A program made the position numbers and the translations under genes. A model generated the notes under the pieces. It made no database searches. It had not been told where the DNA came from and worked only from the letters and a program-made list of their open reading frames with translations. Shown piece by piece: positions 19,537-29,600 of a DNA stretch of 64,000 bases; the first letter of the stretch is position 1; every line of letters starts with the position of its first letter. Source of the DNA: Methanoregula sp. (GTDB lineage: Archaea > Halobacteriota > Methanomicrobia > Methanomicrobiales > Methanospirillaceae); the NCBI GenBank assembly GCA_028679075.1, contig JAJRCF010000009.1, positions 1 through 64,000 on the forward strand, read 5' to 3'.

Positions 19537-19932
19537 ATGCCGGAGGAACAGGACTGCCGGCAGTGCGGGAAGTGCTGCGAGAAGTGGGGCTGGGATCAGT
19601 TGGGCATACCGGAGGATCTCGTCCCGTGGATTGCCGGCAACCGTACCGACATCCTGCAGCATGTCTCGATCACATTCCGTGACGGGAGCCGCGCGACCGG
19701 CAAAAACATGTCTGCTGCCGACCTGCCCCGGGTTGCCCGCATCTATTACTGGGTTGACCCGCAGGGAAGGAAGCTGACGCACTGCCCGTTCTTTTTCCGG
19801 GCAGAGGATGGTAAGGTGTACTGCCGCATCCACCAGACCAAGCCTGCCGTCTGCATCGGCTTTACGCCATGGAACGAGGGCATCCGCGACTATGCCCTGA
19901 ACTGCCCGGCGTGCCGGGACACAGCGCCGTAG
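19537..19932 (+). CDS. YkgJ-family cysteine cluster protein
   Basis: 131 residues with the YkgJ/UPF0153 cysteine pattern: CRQCGKCC near the start (residues 7-14), a CPFF in the middle (about 88), YCRIHQTKPAVC (about 100-112) and CPAC near the end. Family members are thought to bind zinc or an iron-sulfur cluster; the reaction is not established. It stands alone, divergent from the receiver-kinase gene. Confidence 0.85.
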   Translation: MPEEQDCRQCGKCCEKWGWDQLGIPEDLVPWIAGNRTDILQHVSITFRDGSRATGKNMSAADLPRVARIYYWVDPQGRKLTHCPFFFRAEDGKVYCRIHQTKPAVCIGFTPWNEGIRDYALNCPACRDTAP

Positions 19933-19971
19933 TGCGGTTTCGCCCCGTATGTCCTGTCGGTAAAAAAGAAT

Positions 19972-20457
19972 TCAGTTGAGAAGCCAGATGGTCCCGGTCA
20001 GGACCGATGCGAAGGCAGTCCAGCAGAGGTAGGGCACAAGAAGCCAGGCCGCTGTCGGGTTGATCCTCCTGAAGGTGAATGCCGTTGCCGCAATGAGCGC
20101 GAACAGCACGAGGACCTCCACGAATGCCACGAATAGCAGGTGCATGCCAAAGAAGATGATCGACCAGGCGAGGTTCGCGGCAAGCTGGGCCGCAAACAGG
20201 ATCACGGCGTACTGTACCGACCGGTCAGCAATACCGTCCTTTATGACAAGCCAGAGCGAGGCCCCCATCAGGATGTAGAGAAGTGTCCAGGCCGGCCCGA
20301 AGAGCCATGCGGGCGGGTTGAACGAAGGTTTCTGGAGCCCGGCATACCAGCCGGTGATATCCGGCATGGTGAAAAAAGAACCGATAACCCCGATAACAAG
20401 CGGGATGGCGATACAGAGGACGAGCAGTCCCGTGGAACGGGCAGAAGGAAATTGCAT
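19972..20457 (-). CDS. tspO: TspO/MBR family membrane protein
   Basis: 161 residues with five membrane helices and the aromatic-rich family features: WYAGLQKPSFNPPAWLFGPAW after helix 1 (shown as WYAGLQKPSF and PPAWLFGPAW), a Trp/Asn pair in ANLAWSIIFF, and WLLVPYLCWTAFA. TspO proteins bind porphyrins and sterol-like ligands and modulate stress or tetrapyrrole metabolism. No tetrapyrrole gene lies nearby. The gene has its own transcription unit between the YkgJ gene and the large PAS protein. Confidence 0.93.
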   Translation of the reverse strand: MQFPSARSTGLLVLCIAIPLVIGVIGSFFTMPDITGWYAGLQKPSFNPPAWLFGPAWTLLYILMGASLWLVIKDGIADRSVQYAVILFAAQLAANLAWSIIFFGMHLLFVAFVEVLVLFALIAATAFTFRRINPTAAWLLVPYLCWTAFASVLTGTIWLLN

Positions 20458-20552
20458 CGGTGATCATGGAATGAGAGGTATAGGGAGTGATAAAGGTTGG
20501 GATGGTATAATTTCACCCTTAACGGAATGGCGGGAGGATGGTATGCTTATGG

Positions 20553-23078
20553 TCACTTCATCTCAGCGAACCGGTATGAACCTTTCGGCACGAACATCTC
20601 GAAGCGTACGCCCTTCCCTTCCTCTCCGGTCTCCTGTATGGTAATTCCCGTAATGGAGAGGATTTCACGCGTAAGAAACAGGCCGAGGCCGGTGTTCTTC
20701 CCGTACCCCCGCTCAAAGATCTTCTGTTTCTCATCAGCAGTGATGCCAATCCCGTTGTCCGAATAGATGATCAGGAGCCCGTTGTCCGCCTCTTCGTAGT
20801 GGAGCGAGATGCCGGTAGCACCCTGGCCGTGGAGGAAGGTGTTCTCACTCAGGTTGAAAAACGCCTTTTCAAGGAGCGGATCGGCAAAGATCTCAAGCTG
20901 GTTCACCCGGATGTCCCGCGTGACTTTCAGTGAATCCAGGTGGGAGATCGCGTACAGGAAGACCTGGTTGACCCCCTGCCAGCGAGGGGGGTGGATCCCC
21001 ATGTCCTGGTAATTCTTTGCAAAGTTTAATGAACTGACGATCTTGTGGATGAGGAACGCCTCTTTTTCTGCATAGGATTTCACTTTGGCCTCGTCCCGGT
21101 TGTTGTTTGCCAGCTGGAGGTACGCCGAGAGCGCGAAGATCGTGCTCTGGATATCCTGGAAGATGACCGTGTTTAAGAGGCCGAGTTTTTTCCGGGCCTG
21201 TTCGAGCGCCCTTTGGGCCATCTGGGTCTCGCTGATATCCCGGACAATGGCAAGGACACGGGGCTCCGTTTCCCCGCGTTCATTGACTGACTCGATCCTG
21301 CGCAGGCGGACTTCGACCGGGAACTCCTCGCCGTTCTTCCTCCTGCTGACCCATTCAAAGTCCGCTTTTCCTGTTTCGAGTGCTGTCCGTATGTGTCCCA
21401 CAGCCCTGTCGGGGTCATATCCCCGGCCACTCATCGTATCAGGGCCTGCCGACAGTGCTTCCTCACGGGTAACCCCGTAGGCCCTGAGGACATTTTCGTT
21501 TACATCGATGATATGCCCGTCCCTGGCATGAACAAAGATCAAATCCGGTGATCCCTCATAGATAACTTCGAGGTGGGTTTTTGCACTCCTGAGCTCCTGC
21601 TCCGTCCGTTTCAGTTCATCGTAATTACGCTGCAGTTCCTCTTCAGCCCATTTCCGTTCAGTGATATCCCTCACAATGCCCAGGATCTCATCCTCGTTGA
21701 GCGCCACCATCCGTGCCTCATACTGGCGCTGTCCCGATGGAAGGGCAAGTTCATACTCGAACTGCTGGAGTGTTCCCGTGTCCAGTGCCAGCCCGATATG
21801 CTCCATGATCGCAGCTGCCGATTCCTCTCCTAACCCCGTGTCCCGGATATTTTTCCCGATGATCTGGTCCACGGGCAGGGCAAGGATGGCGGGGTCCGGT
21901 ACATTGAAATCACGGTACACCCCGTCCCGCGAGATGACAAACATCATGTCCGGGATGGCGTTAAGCAGCGTTTCATTCCGGTGCTCGCTCTCCCGCAGTT
22001 CCTGTTCCTTGGTGCGGATCTCCTCGTAGTTTTGTCTCAGTTCCTCGTCATTCCGGAACAGGTCCTCGTAGGCAGCGTGTATTTCCCTGTTCTTCTCCTC
22101 AAGAGCCTGTTCTGCAGCAACACGGTCAGAGATATCGACAAGCGATGCAATGCTCCGGGTTGTCCCGGGGATCATTGCCACGTAACTGATACAGTGCCTG
22201 ACCTTCCCCTCCCGGTCAATGAACCGGAATTCATAGGTTTCGGGTGCATGTGCGGGATCGTTACGGCGGTCGTCATGATACTTTCTCATGCGTTTGAGGT
22301 CGTCCGGAACAACGAACTCGGTCCAGCGGTGCTTTCCTTCAATCTCGCTGACCGGATATCCCGACAACCGGGCAAAGCCTTCATTGGCCCGGCTGATGAT
22401 AGTATCGTTTTCGATGATGACCGATGCCGAACCGGTCGTGTTGAAGACCGTCCGGTAAAACACCTCGGATTCACGGAGGGCCTGTTCCGTCTTCCTCCGA
22501 TCCGTGATGTCGCGGCACAGGGTGAGTATCCGTGAAGTGTTCCCGTAGGTTACAACGGTCGCATTGATCTCGATCGGTGTTATTTTCCCTGATGAATCGG
22601 TATAGTCTACTTCAAAGTTCCTGATGAACCCATCCTTCGCACAGTGCGTGACCGCGTTCTGGTTCCTCTCTTTTTCGTAGTCAGCAGTCCATTCCACGAC
22701 ACTCCGCCCGAGGATCTCTTCGAGTCTGTGATGGCCGGAAAGTTCGACATATTTCTGGTTTGCATCAACTACCCTGCCGTCATGATCAACAATGACAAAA
22801 CCGGTATCCGTGGTCTCGACCAGTGTCCGGTAACGCAGCTCGCTCTCGCGGAGCTCGCGTTCCCGGCTGCTGAGTTCGTCATAATTCTGCCGCAGTTCTT
22901 CCTCGCTTGAGGCAAGCTGTTCATTTGCGGCATGGAGTTCGTCGTTCTTTCTCTCCAGTTCCAGGACTTTTTCCCGGAGTTCGGGATAGTAACTCTTGCG
23001 GAGCGATGTCTCTCCAAGGCCGATGATCTTGTCCCGCTGCTCCTGCCAGTCGGGCGTGTCCTCAGAGTGCTTCTTCAT
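20553..23078 (-). CDS. Soluble multi-PAS kinase-like protein lacking the phosphoacceptor histidine
   Basis: 841 residues, no membrane segment. An N-terminal coiled coil (about 20-75) is followed by four PAS domains (near 85, 215, 400 and 535, with coiled coils between). The DHp-like helix reads NTVIFQDIQSTIFALSAYL: Gln641 replaces the histidine found in the homologous kinase at 48083 (ITRHDILNQ). The ATPase domain looks intact (FFNLSENTFLHGQ, SDNGIGI, NTGLGLFLTREIL). The ATG at 23078 overlaps the end of the alcohol dehydrogenase by 17 bases, so the two are probably cotranscribed. The longer frame to 23156 lies inside that gene and is not used. Confidence 0.88.
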   Translation of the reverse strand: MKKHSEDTPDWQEQRDKIIGLGETSLRKSYYPELREKVLELERKNDELHAANEQLASSEEELRQNYDELSSRERELRESELRYRTLVETTDTGFVIVDHDGRVVDANQKYVELSGHHRLEEILGRSVVEWTADYEKERNQNAVTHCAKDGFIRNFEVDYTDSSGKITPIEINATVVTYGNTSRILTLCRDITDRRKTEQALRESEVFYRTVFNTTGSASVIIENDTIISRANEGFARLSGYPVSEIEGKHRWTEFVVPDDLKRMRKYHDDRRNDPAHAPETYEFRFIDREGKVRHCISYVAMIPGTTRSIASLVDISDRVAAEQALEEKNREIHAAYEDLFRNDEELRQNYEEIRTKEQELRESEHRNETLLNAIPDMMFVISRDGVYRDFNVPDPAILALPVDQIIGKNIRDTGLGEESAAAIMEHIGLALDTGTLQQFEYELALPSGQRQYEARMVALNEDEILGIVRDITERKWAEEELQRNYDELKRTEQELRSAKTHLEVIYEGSPDLIFVHARDGHIIDVNENVLRAYGVTREEALSAGPDTMSGRGYDPDRAVGHIRTALETGKADFEWVSRRKNGEEFPVEVRLRRIESVNERGETEPRVLAIVRDISETQMAQRALEQARKKLGLLNTVIFQDIQSTIFALSAYLQLANNNRDEAKVKSYAEKEAFLIHKIVSSLNFAKNYQDMGIHPPRWQGVNQVFLYAISHLDSLKVTRDIRVNQLEIFADPLLEKAFFNLSENTFLHGQGATGISLHYEEADNGLLIIYSDNGIGITADEKQKIFERGYGKNTGLGLFLTREILSITGITIQETGEEGKGVRFEMFVPKGSYRFAEMK

Positions 23079-24225
23079 AGATCCGTTCGATATCTTGTGC
23101 TGTCGGCTGCCGGGGGTTTGTTGCCATGCAGGGGTCCTGCAGGGCATTTCTGGCAAGCGTCGGGATCTTCTCCTTTGTCACGCCCAGGTCCCCGAGCGTT
23201 TCAGAAATGCCGAGGGTCTCCCGCAGGCTCCTGATACCTGCGATGATCTTCTCTCTCTTCTCGTTCTGGTGGAGCCCCGAAAGGTCCACACCCATCGCGT
23301 GCCCGATCGCCTCGTACCGGCCCGGGCATGACGGGAAATTGAATGCCATCACGTGTTCGAGCAGCAGGGCATTGCATTCGCCGTGGGGGAGGTCCGAGAA
23401 CCCGCCGAGGCTGTGGGCCATCGCATGGACAGCCCCGAGGCTTGCGTTGGAGAAGGCGAGCCCGGCACAGAGGCTGCCGAGCATGGTCTGGTACCGGTGC
23501 CCGATATTCTTCGGGTTCTTGTAGGCCGGCAGGAGGTGGGCCTGCATCAGCCGGATCGATTCGAGCGCATGGATGTCCGTTACCGGGGAGCTGGCATTGG
23601 AGACATATGCCTCTACGCTGTGGGTGATCGCGTCCATACCGGTATAGGCGGTCAGTTCCGACGTCAGGGTGGTGAGGGGCAGGGGGTCGATGAGGGCAAT
23701 GTCGGGCACGATCTTCTTGCTGATGATCGCAATCTTCACTCGCTGTTTTGTATTGTTGATGATGGCGAACTGCGACACATCCGCCCCGGTCCCGGCCGTT
23801 GTCGGGATACAGATCATCGGGGGCGGGGGGACAACGATCCTGTCAACACCTTCGAATTCCAGGATGTTCTTCCCGCTCGATGAGACGATCCCGATGCCCT
23901 TCGCGCAGTCCATCGGGCTGCCCCCGCCCACTGCAACAATGGAGTCACAGCCGGATTCCGCGTATATCGCAGCCCCCTCCATAACTTCCGTGTCCCGCGG
24001 GTTTGGCGATACGCCGGAAAAGACCGTGTGACCGATCCCCTCCTCATCGAGGCTCGCGGTCACGTCCCTGACCCACCCCTCGCGGATGATATTGGGCCCG
24101 GTCACGACCAGCACATGCCGTGCACCAAAATTTTTCGCGTACCGTCCGGTAAGGAGGCGGGCATCCGACCCGATCACAAATTCAGGAGCAACGAATTTCC
24201 TGAGTTCAAACCTGTCTCCGGTCAC
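23062..24225 (-). CDS. Iron-containing (group III) alcohol dehydrogenase
   Basis: 387 residues with a GTG start. The NAD(P)-binding part shows AVGGGSPMDCAKG (GGGSxxD motif) and IPTTAGTGADVS. Metal ligands are visible in YTGMDAITHSVEAYVS (Asp and His), GAVHAMAHSLGG (His) and LPHGECNALLL (His). The enzyme interconverts an alcohol and an aldehyde with NAD(P); the substrate cannot be told, and some homologues act on glycerol phosphates or lactaldehyde. A TATA box at 24264-24276 gives a leader of about 18 bases. Its 3' end overlaps the PAS kinase-like gene. Confidence 0.93.
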   Translation of the reverse strand: MTGDRFELRKFVAPEFVIGSDARLLTGRYAKNFGARHVLVVTGPNIIREGWVRDVTASLDEEGIGHTVFSGVSPNPRDTEVMEGAAIYAESGCDSIVAVGGGSPMDCAKGIGIVSSSGKNILEFEGVDRIVVPPPPMICIPTTAGTGADVSQFAIINNTKQRVKIAIISKKIVPDIALIDPLPLTTLTSELTAYTGMDAITHSVEAYVSNASSPVTDIHALESIRLMQAHLLPAYKNPKNIGHRYQTMLGSLCAGLAFSNASLGAVHAMAHSLGGFSDLPHGECNALLLEHVMAFNFPSCPGRYEAIGHAMGVDLSGLHQNEKREKIIAGIRSLRETLGISETLGDLGVTKEKIPTLARNALQDPCMATNPRQPTAQDIERIYEEAL

Positions 24226-24263
24226 GACACGATCCCCTTTTTGTTACAAGTCTTAACACGGTA

Positions 24264-24276
24264 TCATTATATTTTA
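24264..24276 (-). promoter_or_regulatory. TATA box of the alcohol dehydrogenase-PAS protein operon
   Basis: The minus strand reads cttaaaatataatga here, about 45 bases upstream of the GTG at 24225. It supports a single promoter for both genes. Confidence 0.55.
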
Positions 24277-24360
24277 AGATTTGGACGATACCCGTTGAAA
24301 CGAAAAAAGGCTGTACGTCCTTTTGTACACCGGACCTTATGGGCCCGGAAAAAAATGTGT

Positions 24361-25188
24361 TCAGGATTTCTCGTAGGGCAGGGTAAGGTAACGGAGGACG
24401 CGTTCCATGACCACCGGGTTCCGGGGCAGGTAGATGTGGCAGTACTGGCTGGCTTCCGGGAGTGCTGTACCGTCGTCCTGCGCTGCCGGGATGATGTCAA
24501 GGGAAATTCCCGGGAGAGCTGATTCCCCGTGGGCCACGATCCCATCGCCTTCAACGGTGGTCCGGTACCGGCCGTCCGGGTCCTGTTCCCAGGTCCGGCC
24601 CCCGAACAGGGGGAAAAATGTCGGGTCCTCACCGGGATTTGCGGTCACGATGATCCGGTACGTGATGTCCGGCCGGATGCCGGCTGTGCGGAGCCGGTGC
24701 ATAACCGGGCTTTTTGGCCGCACGTCATTGACGATCCGGTCTGCCGACGGGTCAAATCCCTGCGGGACAAAGACGCCCGTGAGCCGGTTGATGATCTCCT
24801 CTCCCCGGGCCGGATCGAAGAAGAGCTCGGCAAGGGCGGAACCGTTGTTGGGCGGGCCGAGGCCGATGAGCTGCCGGACTTTTGCCGTACGCAGCGAACT
24901 GTCCAGCACTTCGAGATAGTAGCGGGCGATACAGGTGCCGATCGAGTGGCAGACAACATCGACCTTTCCGTCATACCCGGTCTCCTCCCGTTTGTCCCGG
25001 ACATATTCCCCGATGGCTTTTGCGATCTCGGGGACCGTCTCACCTGCCAGGCCGGTATGATCAAATTTCCAGACCGGGATTTTTGCCTGTTCGAGCAGGG
25101 GCGTGAGTTTGTTCCAGATGCCAGGGTGGCTGTTCCATCCGTGCACAAGGACGGCCGGAATTCTTTTTGGGGAATTTTTTTGCATCAT
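24361..25188 (-). CDS. Alpha/beta hydrolase (lipase/PGAP1-like)
   Basis: 275 residues. IPAVLVHGWNSHPGIW is the oxyanion-hole HGW motif. The nucleophile elbow reads VVCHSIGTCIARYYL, so the usual first glycine of G-x-S-x-G is a cysteine. GLGPPNNGSALAE follows the elbow as in lipases, and a late histidine (SQYCHIYLP) may complete the triad. The fold suggests ester or amide hydrolysis in the cytoplasm, since no signal peptide is seen. The frame extends to 25266, but the tandem ATGs at 25188 and 25185 begin the recognisable domain. A T-run on the minus strand (about 24349-24355) may terminate it. It is divergent from RuBisCO. Confidence 0.8.
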   Translation of the reverse strand: MMQKNSPKRIPAVLVHGWNSHPGIWNKLTPLLEQAKIPVWKFDHTGLAGETVPEIAKAIGEYVRDKREETGYDGKVDVVCHSIGTCIARYYLEVLDSSLRTAKVRQLIGLGPPNNGSALAELFFDPARGEEIINRLTGVFVPQGFDPSADRIVNDVRPKSPVMHRLRTAGIRPDITYRIIVTANPGEDPTFFPLFGGRTWEQDPDGRYRTTVEGDGIVAHGESALPGISLDIIPAAQDDGTALPEASQYCHIYLPRNPVVMERVLRYLTLPYEKS

Positions 25189-25332
25189 GGGTATCAGTAC
25201 ATCAGGACTCGTGGACGGGCCGTTGTGGCCCGTGTTACATTTACCGTGGCCGGAGCGGTGACACATCCGGCAGTTATCCTATTGTACACCTTTTTTACCC
25301 AAGATAACCTTTACTAGATTACAGGAACAGCT

Positions 25333-26625
25333 ATGGCAATTGACTGGTACAAGGAATTTGTCGACCTGAAGTACGAGCCGGCAAACGACGATCTCGTGGC
25401 CCTCTTCTATTTCGAACCCGCCGCAGGTATCAGCGGGAAGGAAGCAGCAGGACGGATCGCATCGGAGAGTTCGACCGGGACATGGACCACGCTCTTTACC
25501 ATGCCGCCGCGGATGAAGGCCCTGCAGGCGACCGCATTCGATATCGAGGGCAACGTGGTGAAGATCGCATACCCTCTTGAACTCTGGGAAGAGGGCAATG
25601 CCGTCCAGCTGATGAGCGGGATCGCCGGCAACATCTTCGGTATGAAAGCGGTGAAGAACCTGCGGCTGATCGATGTCTCCCTGCCTGCGGCCTACCTGAA
25701 ACATTTCAGGGGACCGCACTTCGGCAACGAAGGGATCCGGAAGATGATGAAGGTCCGGGGCCGGCCGCTGACCGGTGCGGTGCCCAAGCCCAAGATCGGC
25801 TTCACCGCAAAGGAGCACGCGGAGACCGGGTACGAGACCTGGATGGGCGGCTTCGACTTTGTCAAGGATGATGAGAACCTCACCTCGGTCTCCTTCAACC
25901 GGTTCGAGGACCGGGTAAAGTACATGACAAAACTCCGGGACAAGGCGGAGAAGGAGACGGGTGAGAAGAAGTCCGCGTTCCTCAACATCTCTGCGGATGT
26001 GGAGACCATGAAGAAGCGGGCCGACATCCTTGCAGCGAACGGCTGGAACTATTGCATGATCGATGTGGTTGTCGCGGGGACCGCAAGCGTCATGACCCTG
26101 CGGGACTATTGCTCGGACCTCGGGCTTGCGATCCATGCCCACCGCGCCATGCACTCCGCGTTCACCCGGAACAAGAAGCATGGCGTGTCCATGCAGTTCC
26201 TCGCGAAGCTGATGCGCCTTGTCGGCGTCTCCCAGATCCATACCGGCACCGCGGTCGGGAAACTGACCGGCTCCCGGCGCGAGTCGGTCGCCCTTGCCGA
26301 TCTCCTGCGGGAGAAGAAGACGAAAGCGGTGGACGGGATGCTGCTTGAACAGGACTGGGGGAAGATCAAGACGGCGTTCCCGGTTTCATCGGGAGGCCTG
26401 CACCCCGGGCTCGTCCCGGATGTGATGGACATTTACGGCACCGAGATGGTGCTCCTCGTCTCCGGCGGCATCCACGTGCACCCGAAGGGGACCCGGGCCG
26501 GCGCAAAGGCAACCATGCAGGCGATCGAGGCATGGCAGGAAGGCGTGACGCTCGAAGAGAAGGCGAAGAAGGCAAAGGAACTCAAAGAGGCCCTCGGCAA
26601 GTGGGGCCATTACAAGCCGGTATGA
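25333..26625 (+). CDS. rbcL: RuBisCO large subunit, archaeal form III type
   Basis: 430 residues with every catalytic residue of true RuBisCO. By comparison with the spinach enzyme these are Glu45 (E60), Asn100 (N123), Lys152 and Lys154 (K175, K177), the carbamylated Lys178 with Asp180 and Glu181 in FVKDDEN, His270-Arg271 (H294-R295), His303 (H327), Lys310 of loop 6 (TAVGKL), Ser353 with two glycines (VSSGGLHP), and the glycine pair in LLVSGGIH. It should convert ribulose bisphosphate, CO2 and water to two 3-phosphoglycerates, and the spacing fits form III. In methanogens the substrate comes from AMP salvage or from phosphoribulokinase; neither gene is in this window. Confidence 0.95.
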   Translation: MAIDWYKEFVDLKYEPANDDLVALFYFEPAAGISGKEAAGRIASESSTGTWTTLFTMPPRMKALQATAFDIEGNVVKIAYPLELWEEGNAVQLMSGIAGNIFGMKAVKNLRLIDVSLPAAYLKHFRGPHFGNEGIRKMMKVRGRPLTGAVPKPKIGFTAKEHAETGYETWMGGFDFVKDDENLTSVSFNRFEDRVKYMTKLRDKAEKETGEKKSAFLNISADVETMKKRADILAANGWNYCMIDVVVAGTASVMTLRDYCSDLGLAIHAHRAMHSAFTRNKKHGVSMQFLAKLMRLVGVSQIHTGTAVGKLTGSRRESVALADLLREKKTKAVDGMLLEQDWGKIKTAFPVSSGGLHPGLVPDVMDIYGTEMVLLVSGGIHVHPKGTRAGAKATMQAIEAWQEGVTLEEKAKKAKELKEALGKWGHYKPV

Positions 26626-26632
26626 AGAAGGG

Positions 26633-26650
26633 GATTTTTTCTTTTTCTTA
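26633..26650 (+). terminator. T-rich terminator after RuBisCO
   Basis: Eight bases after the stop the plus strand reads gattttttctttttctt, a typical archaeal T-tract terminator. It sits in the 31-bp gap before the convergent surface-protein gene. Confidence 0.6.
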
Positions 26651-26656
26651 CACTAT

Positions 26657-29600
26657 TTACGGGTTAATCTTATCCCGGAACAGCGCCGGGTTCTGCCTCC
26701 GGATCCACCAGCGCCTGACCAGAAACCCCCCCGCTGCGAGAACAACACACACGACCCCGGCAGCCATCAGCGTGACGATGGGTAGACCGGAGTCCGGCTG
26801 CACACCGGGAACCGCTGTTGTCATGGTGACGATGGGGGTGGTCACGATTCCGTTACCCGTTACTGCTGATGAACTCCTGCCTGCTGCCTGTGTCGGGGCA
26901 TGATAGGCAGGTACCGTTCCTGTTGCCGTAACATTTCCTGATTCCTGCGTGATTCTGCGATCTCCGGTGATGGCAAACCTTGAGAAGCCGGTGCCCGTTG
27001 CTGTAAAGTACACCAGCCCGTTTGCACTATGATCGAGCGTTGTGGGGAGTGCCTGCCAGTCATTACCGGCATTATGGTACATGGTGATATCCTGCGGGGT
27101 GAAGCCATGCTCGTCCAGCCAGGATTGCGGGATATAGAACAGGATGGTCGTTGCGGTGATTGCCGTGTAGCGGGCCGGGGTGATGTCCGTATACTCGTAC
27201 ACCTCGCCGGGTGGCGGGGGAATGCCGTTGCCGGGCCCGTGGGCCTCCGTGGCGGTGATGATCACATCATTGACCTTCACACCGGTCACAGCCACCTGCA
27301 CGATGGAGGTGCGGCCCACCTGGCCGGCCGAAGCCGAGACGGTCTTCAGCTGGCTCTGCTGCAGGGTATTTTGCGCAGCTTTGGCATCGGCCGGATCGGC
27401 ATCCCCTCCGCTGGGGAGGGGGGGTTCCGGTGTTGGTATGGGAGTTGGTGAATATGTGTACGCCCCTGTCCCAGTAGCGGTGCCTCCGGGAACGGTAATG
27501 ACAACATTGACAGCCCCGGTTGCGTGGGCCGGTGTGGTTGCGGTGATCTGCGTATCGCTGATGACCGTCAATGCAGTTGCGGCCGTACCGCCAAATGTCA
27601 CCTGCGTTGCGCTGGCAAGCCCGGTTCCGGTGATCGTGACAGCAGTTCCCCCGGTCTCGATGCCGGAGGTTGGTGAAATGCTGGTGAACGACGGAGTTGT
27701 CGATTCGGTTGCGGTGAACCCGCTGGCAAGCACGGCAAAAAATCCTCGCGGGTTGGTGACCACGACATTATACCGACCGGCAATCCTGTTCGTCAGGTCA
27801 GATGTGCCGGTGATCTTCGTGGGCGAGGTGACCGTGACACCGGTTAAGGGAACGTTTCCGATGTCAACGATCTCCAGTGCATTGCTGAAACCGCTTGCCA
27901 CGTATGCGTACTTGCCGGACACGTAGACATGATGCGGGTAATCCAGATACGGAGCAACACCGCTTCCATCGGAAATGCTGCCCTTGTGTGTGGGGTTAGC
28001 CGGGTCGGAGATATCCACGATCTCCAGCGCGTCGCTGCCTGAACTTGCAACATACGCGTAATTGCCGGATACGTAGATGCTAACCGGAGAAGACAGGAGC
28101 GCACCCCCGGCTCCATTAACAATGCTCCCCTTGTGTGTTGGGTTTGTCGGGTCGGAGATATCCACGATCTCCAGCGCATTACTATCACCACCCACGTATG
28201 CATAACTGCCGGACACAGTAACGCCCCACGGGACTGACAGGAGCGCACCCCCGGCTCCATTAACAATGCTGCCCTTGTGTGTCGGGTTTGTCGGGTCGGA
28301 GATATCCACGATCTCCAGCGCGCTGCTGCCTGAACTTGCAACATACGCGTAGTTCCCGGAAACTGCAATTCCCTTTGGGGCATTTAACTGTGCCCCGCCA
28401 GATCCATCGCTGATCGTACCTGTGATGGCTGGACTGGTCGGGTCAGAGATGTCCACAATGTCCAGTCCGCCATCCCATGTGACATATGCATAATTACCAA
28501 TAACAATAACATCGTTCGTAGAGCCTGCATAGACTACGCTGCCCCGGTGGACCGGATTGGTCGGATCCGAAACGTCGATGATCTCCAGCGCATCATTATA
28601 ACCAACCACATATGCGTAACTCCCGGAAACCGCGACATTCACAGGTCCATCCAGGAGCGCACCCCCGGCTCCATTAACAATGCTGCCCTTGTGTGTCGGG
28701 TTTGTCGGGTCGGAGATATCCACGATCTCAAGCGCGTCGCTGCCTGAACTTGCAACATATGCGTAATTCCCGGATACGTAGACACCATAGGGCGTTTTTA
28801 ACCATGGGCCACCGGCATTATCGACAATGCTGCCCTTATGCGTTGGGTTTGCCGTGTTGGAGATATCCACGATCTCCAGCGCATCACTATCACCAACCAC
28901 ATATGCGTAATTCCCGCTAACAACAATACTTCTCGGATATGTCAGGTTTGCGGCACTAACTGAGGTAATATTTCCGGCATGCTGCGGTGCAGTCTTTGTG
29001 GCAATATTGACGATCTCCAGTGCGCTGCTGCCATATCCAGTCACATACGCAAAGTCCCCGACAACAACAACATCCTGCGGTTTTAAGATGGATGGAGCAT
29101 TTTTTGTAGTAATATTTCCGGCATGCTGCGGTGCAGTCTTTGTGGCAATATTGACAATCTCCAACGCGCTGTTACTGCTGGTTGTACCGCTTACAACGTA
29201 TGCATAATTCCCGGATACGTAGACATTCATTGAAGATGTCAGAGATGGCGCAACAGTCCGTGTCAGGGTTCCGGCAAGTGCCGGGGTGGCCGGGGTGGAT
29301 ACATCGATGATTACCAGCACACCCTGCATATTTGTTACATATGCGTAATCACCGGATACGGCAACGCTGTTAGCGAAATTGAGATTCGAGACTGTTGTCT
29401 TTGAGATGCTGCCCTTGTGTGTTGGGTTTGTCGGATCGGAGATATCCACGATTTCCAGCGCACCGCTGATATAACTTGCCACATATGCGTAATTGCCTGA
29501 TACGGCAACGCTGTAAGAGCCGTCCATGAGCGCCCCGTCGGTCCCATGGGAAATGCTGCCCTTGAGTATCGGTGTTGCCGGGTCGGAGATATCCACGATC

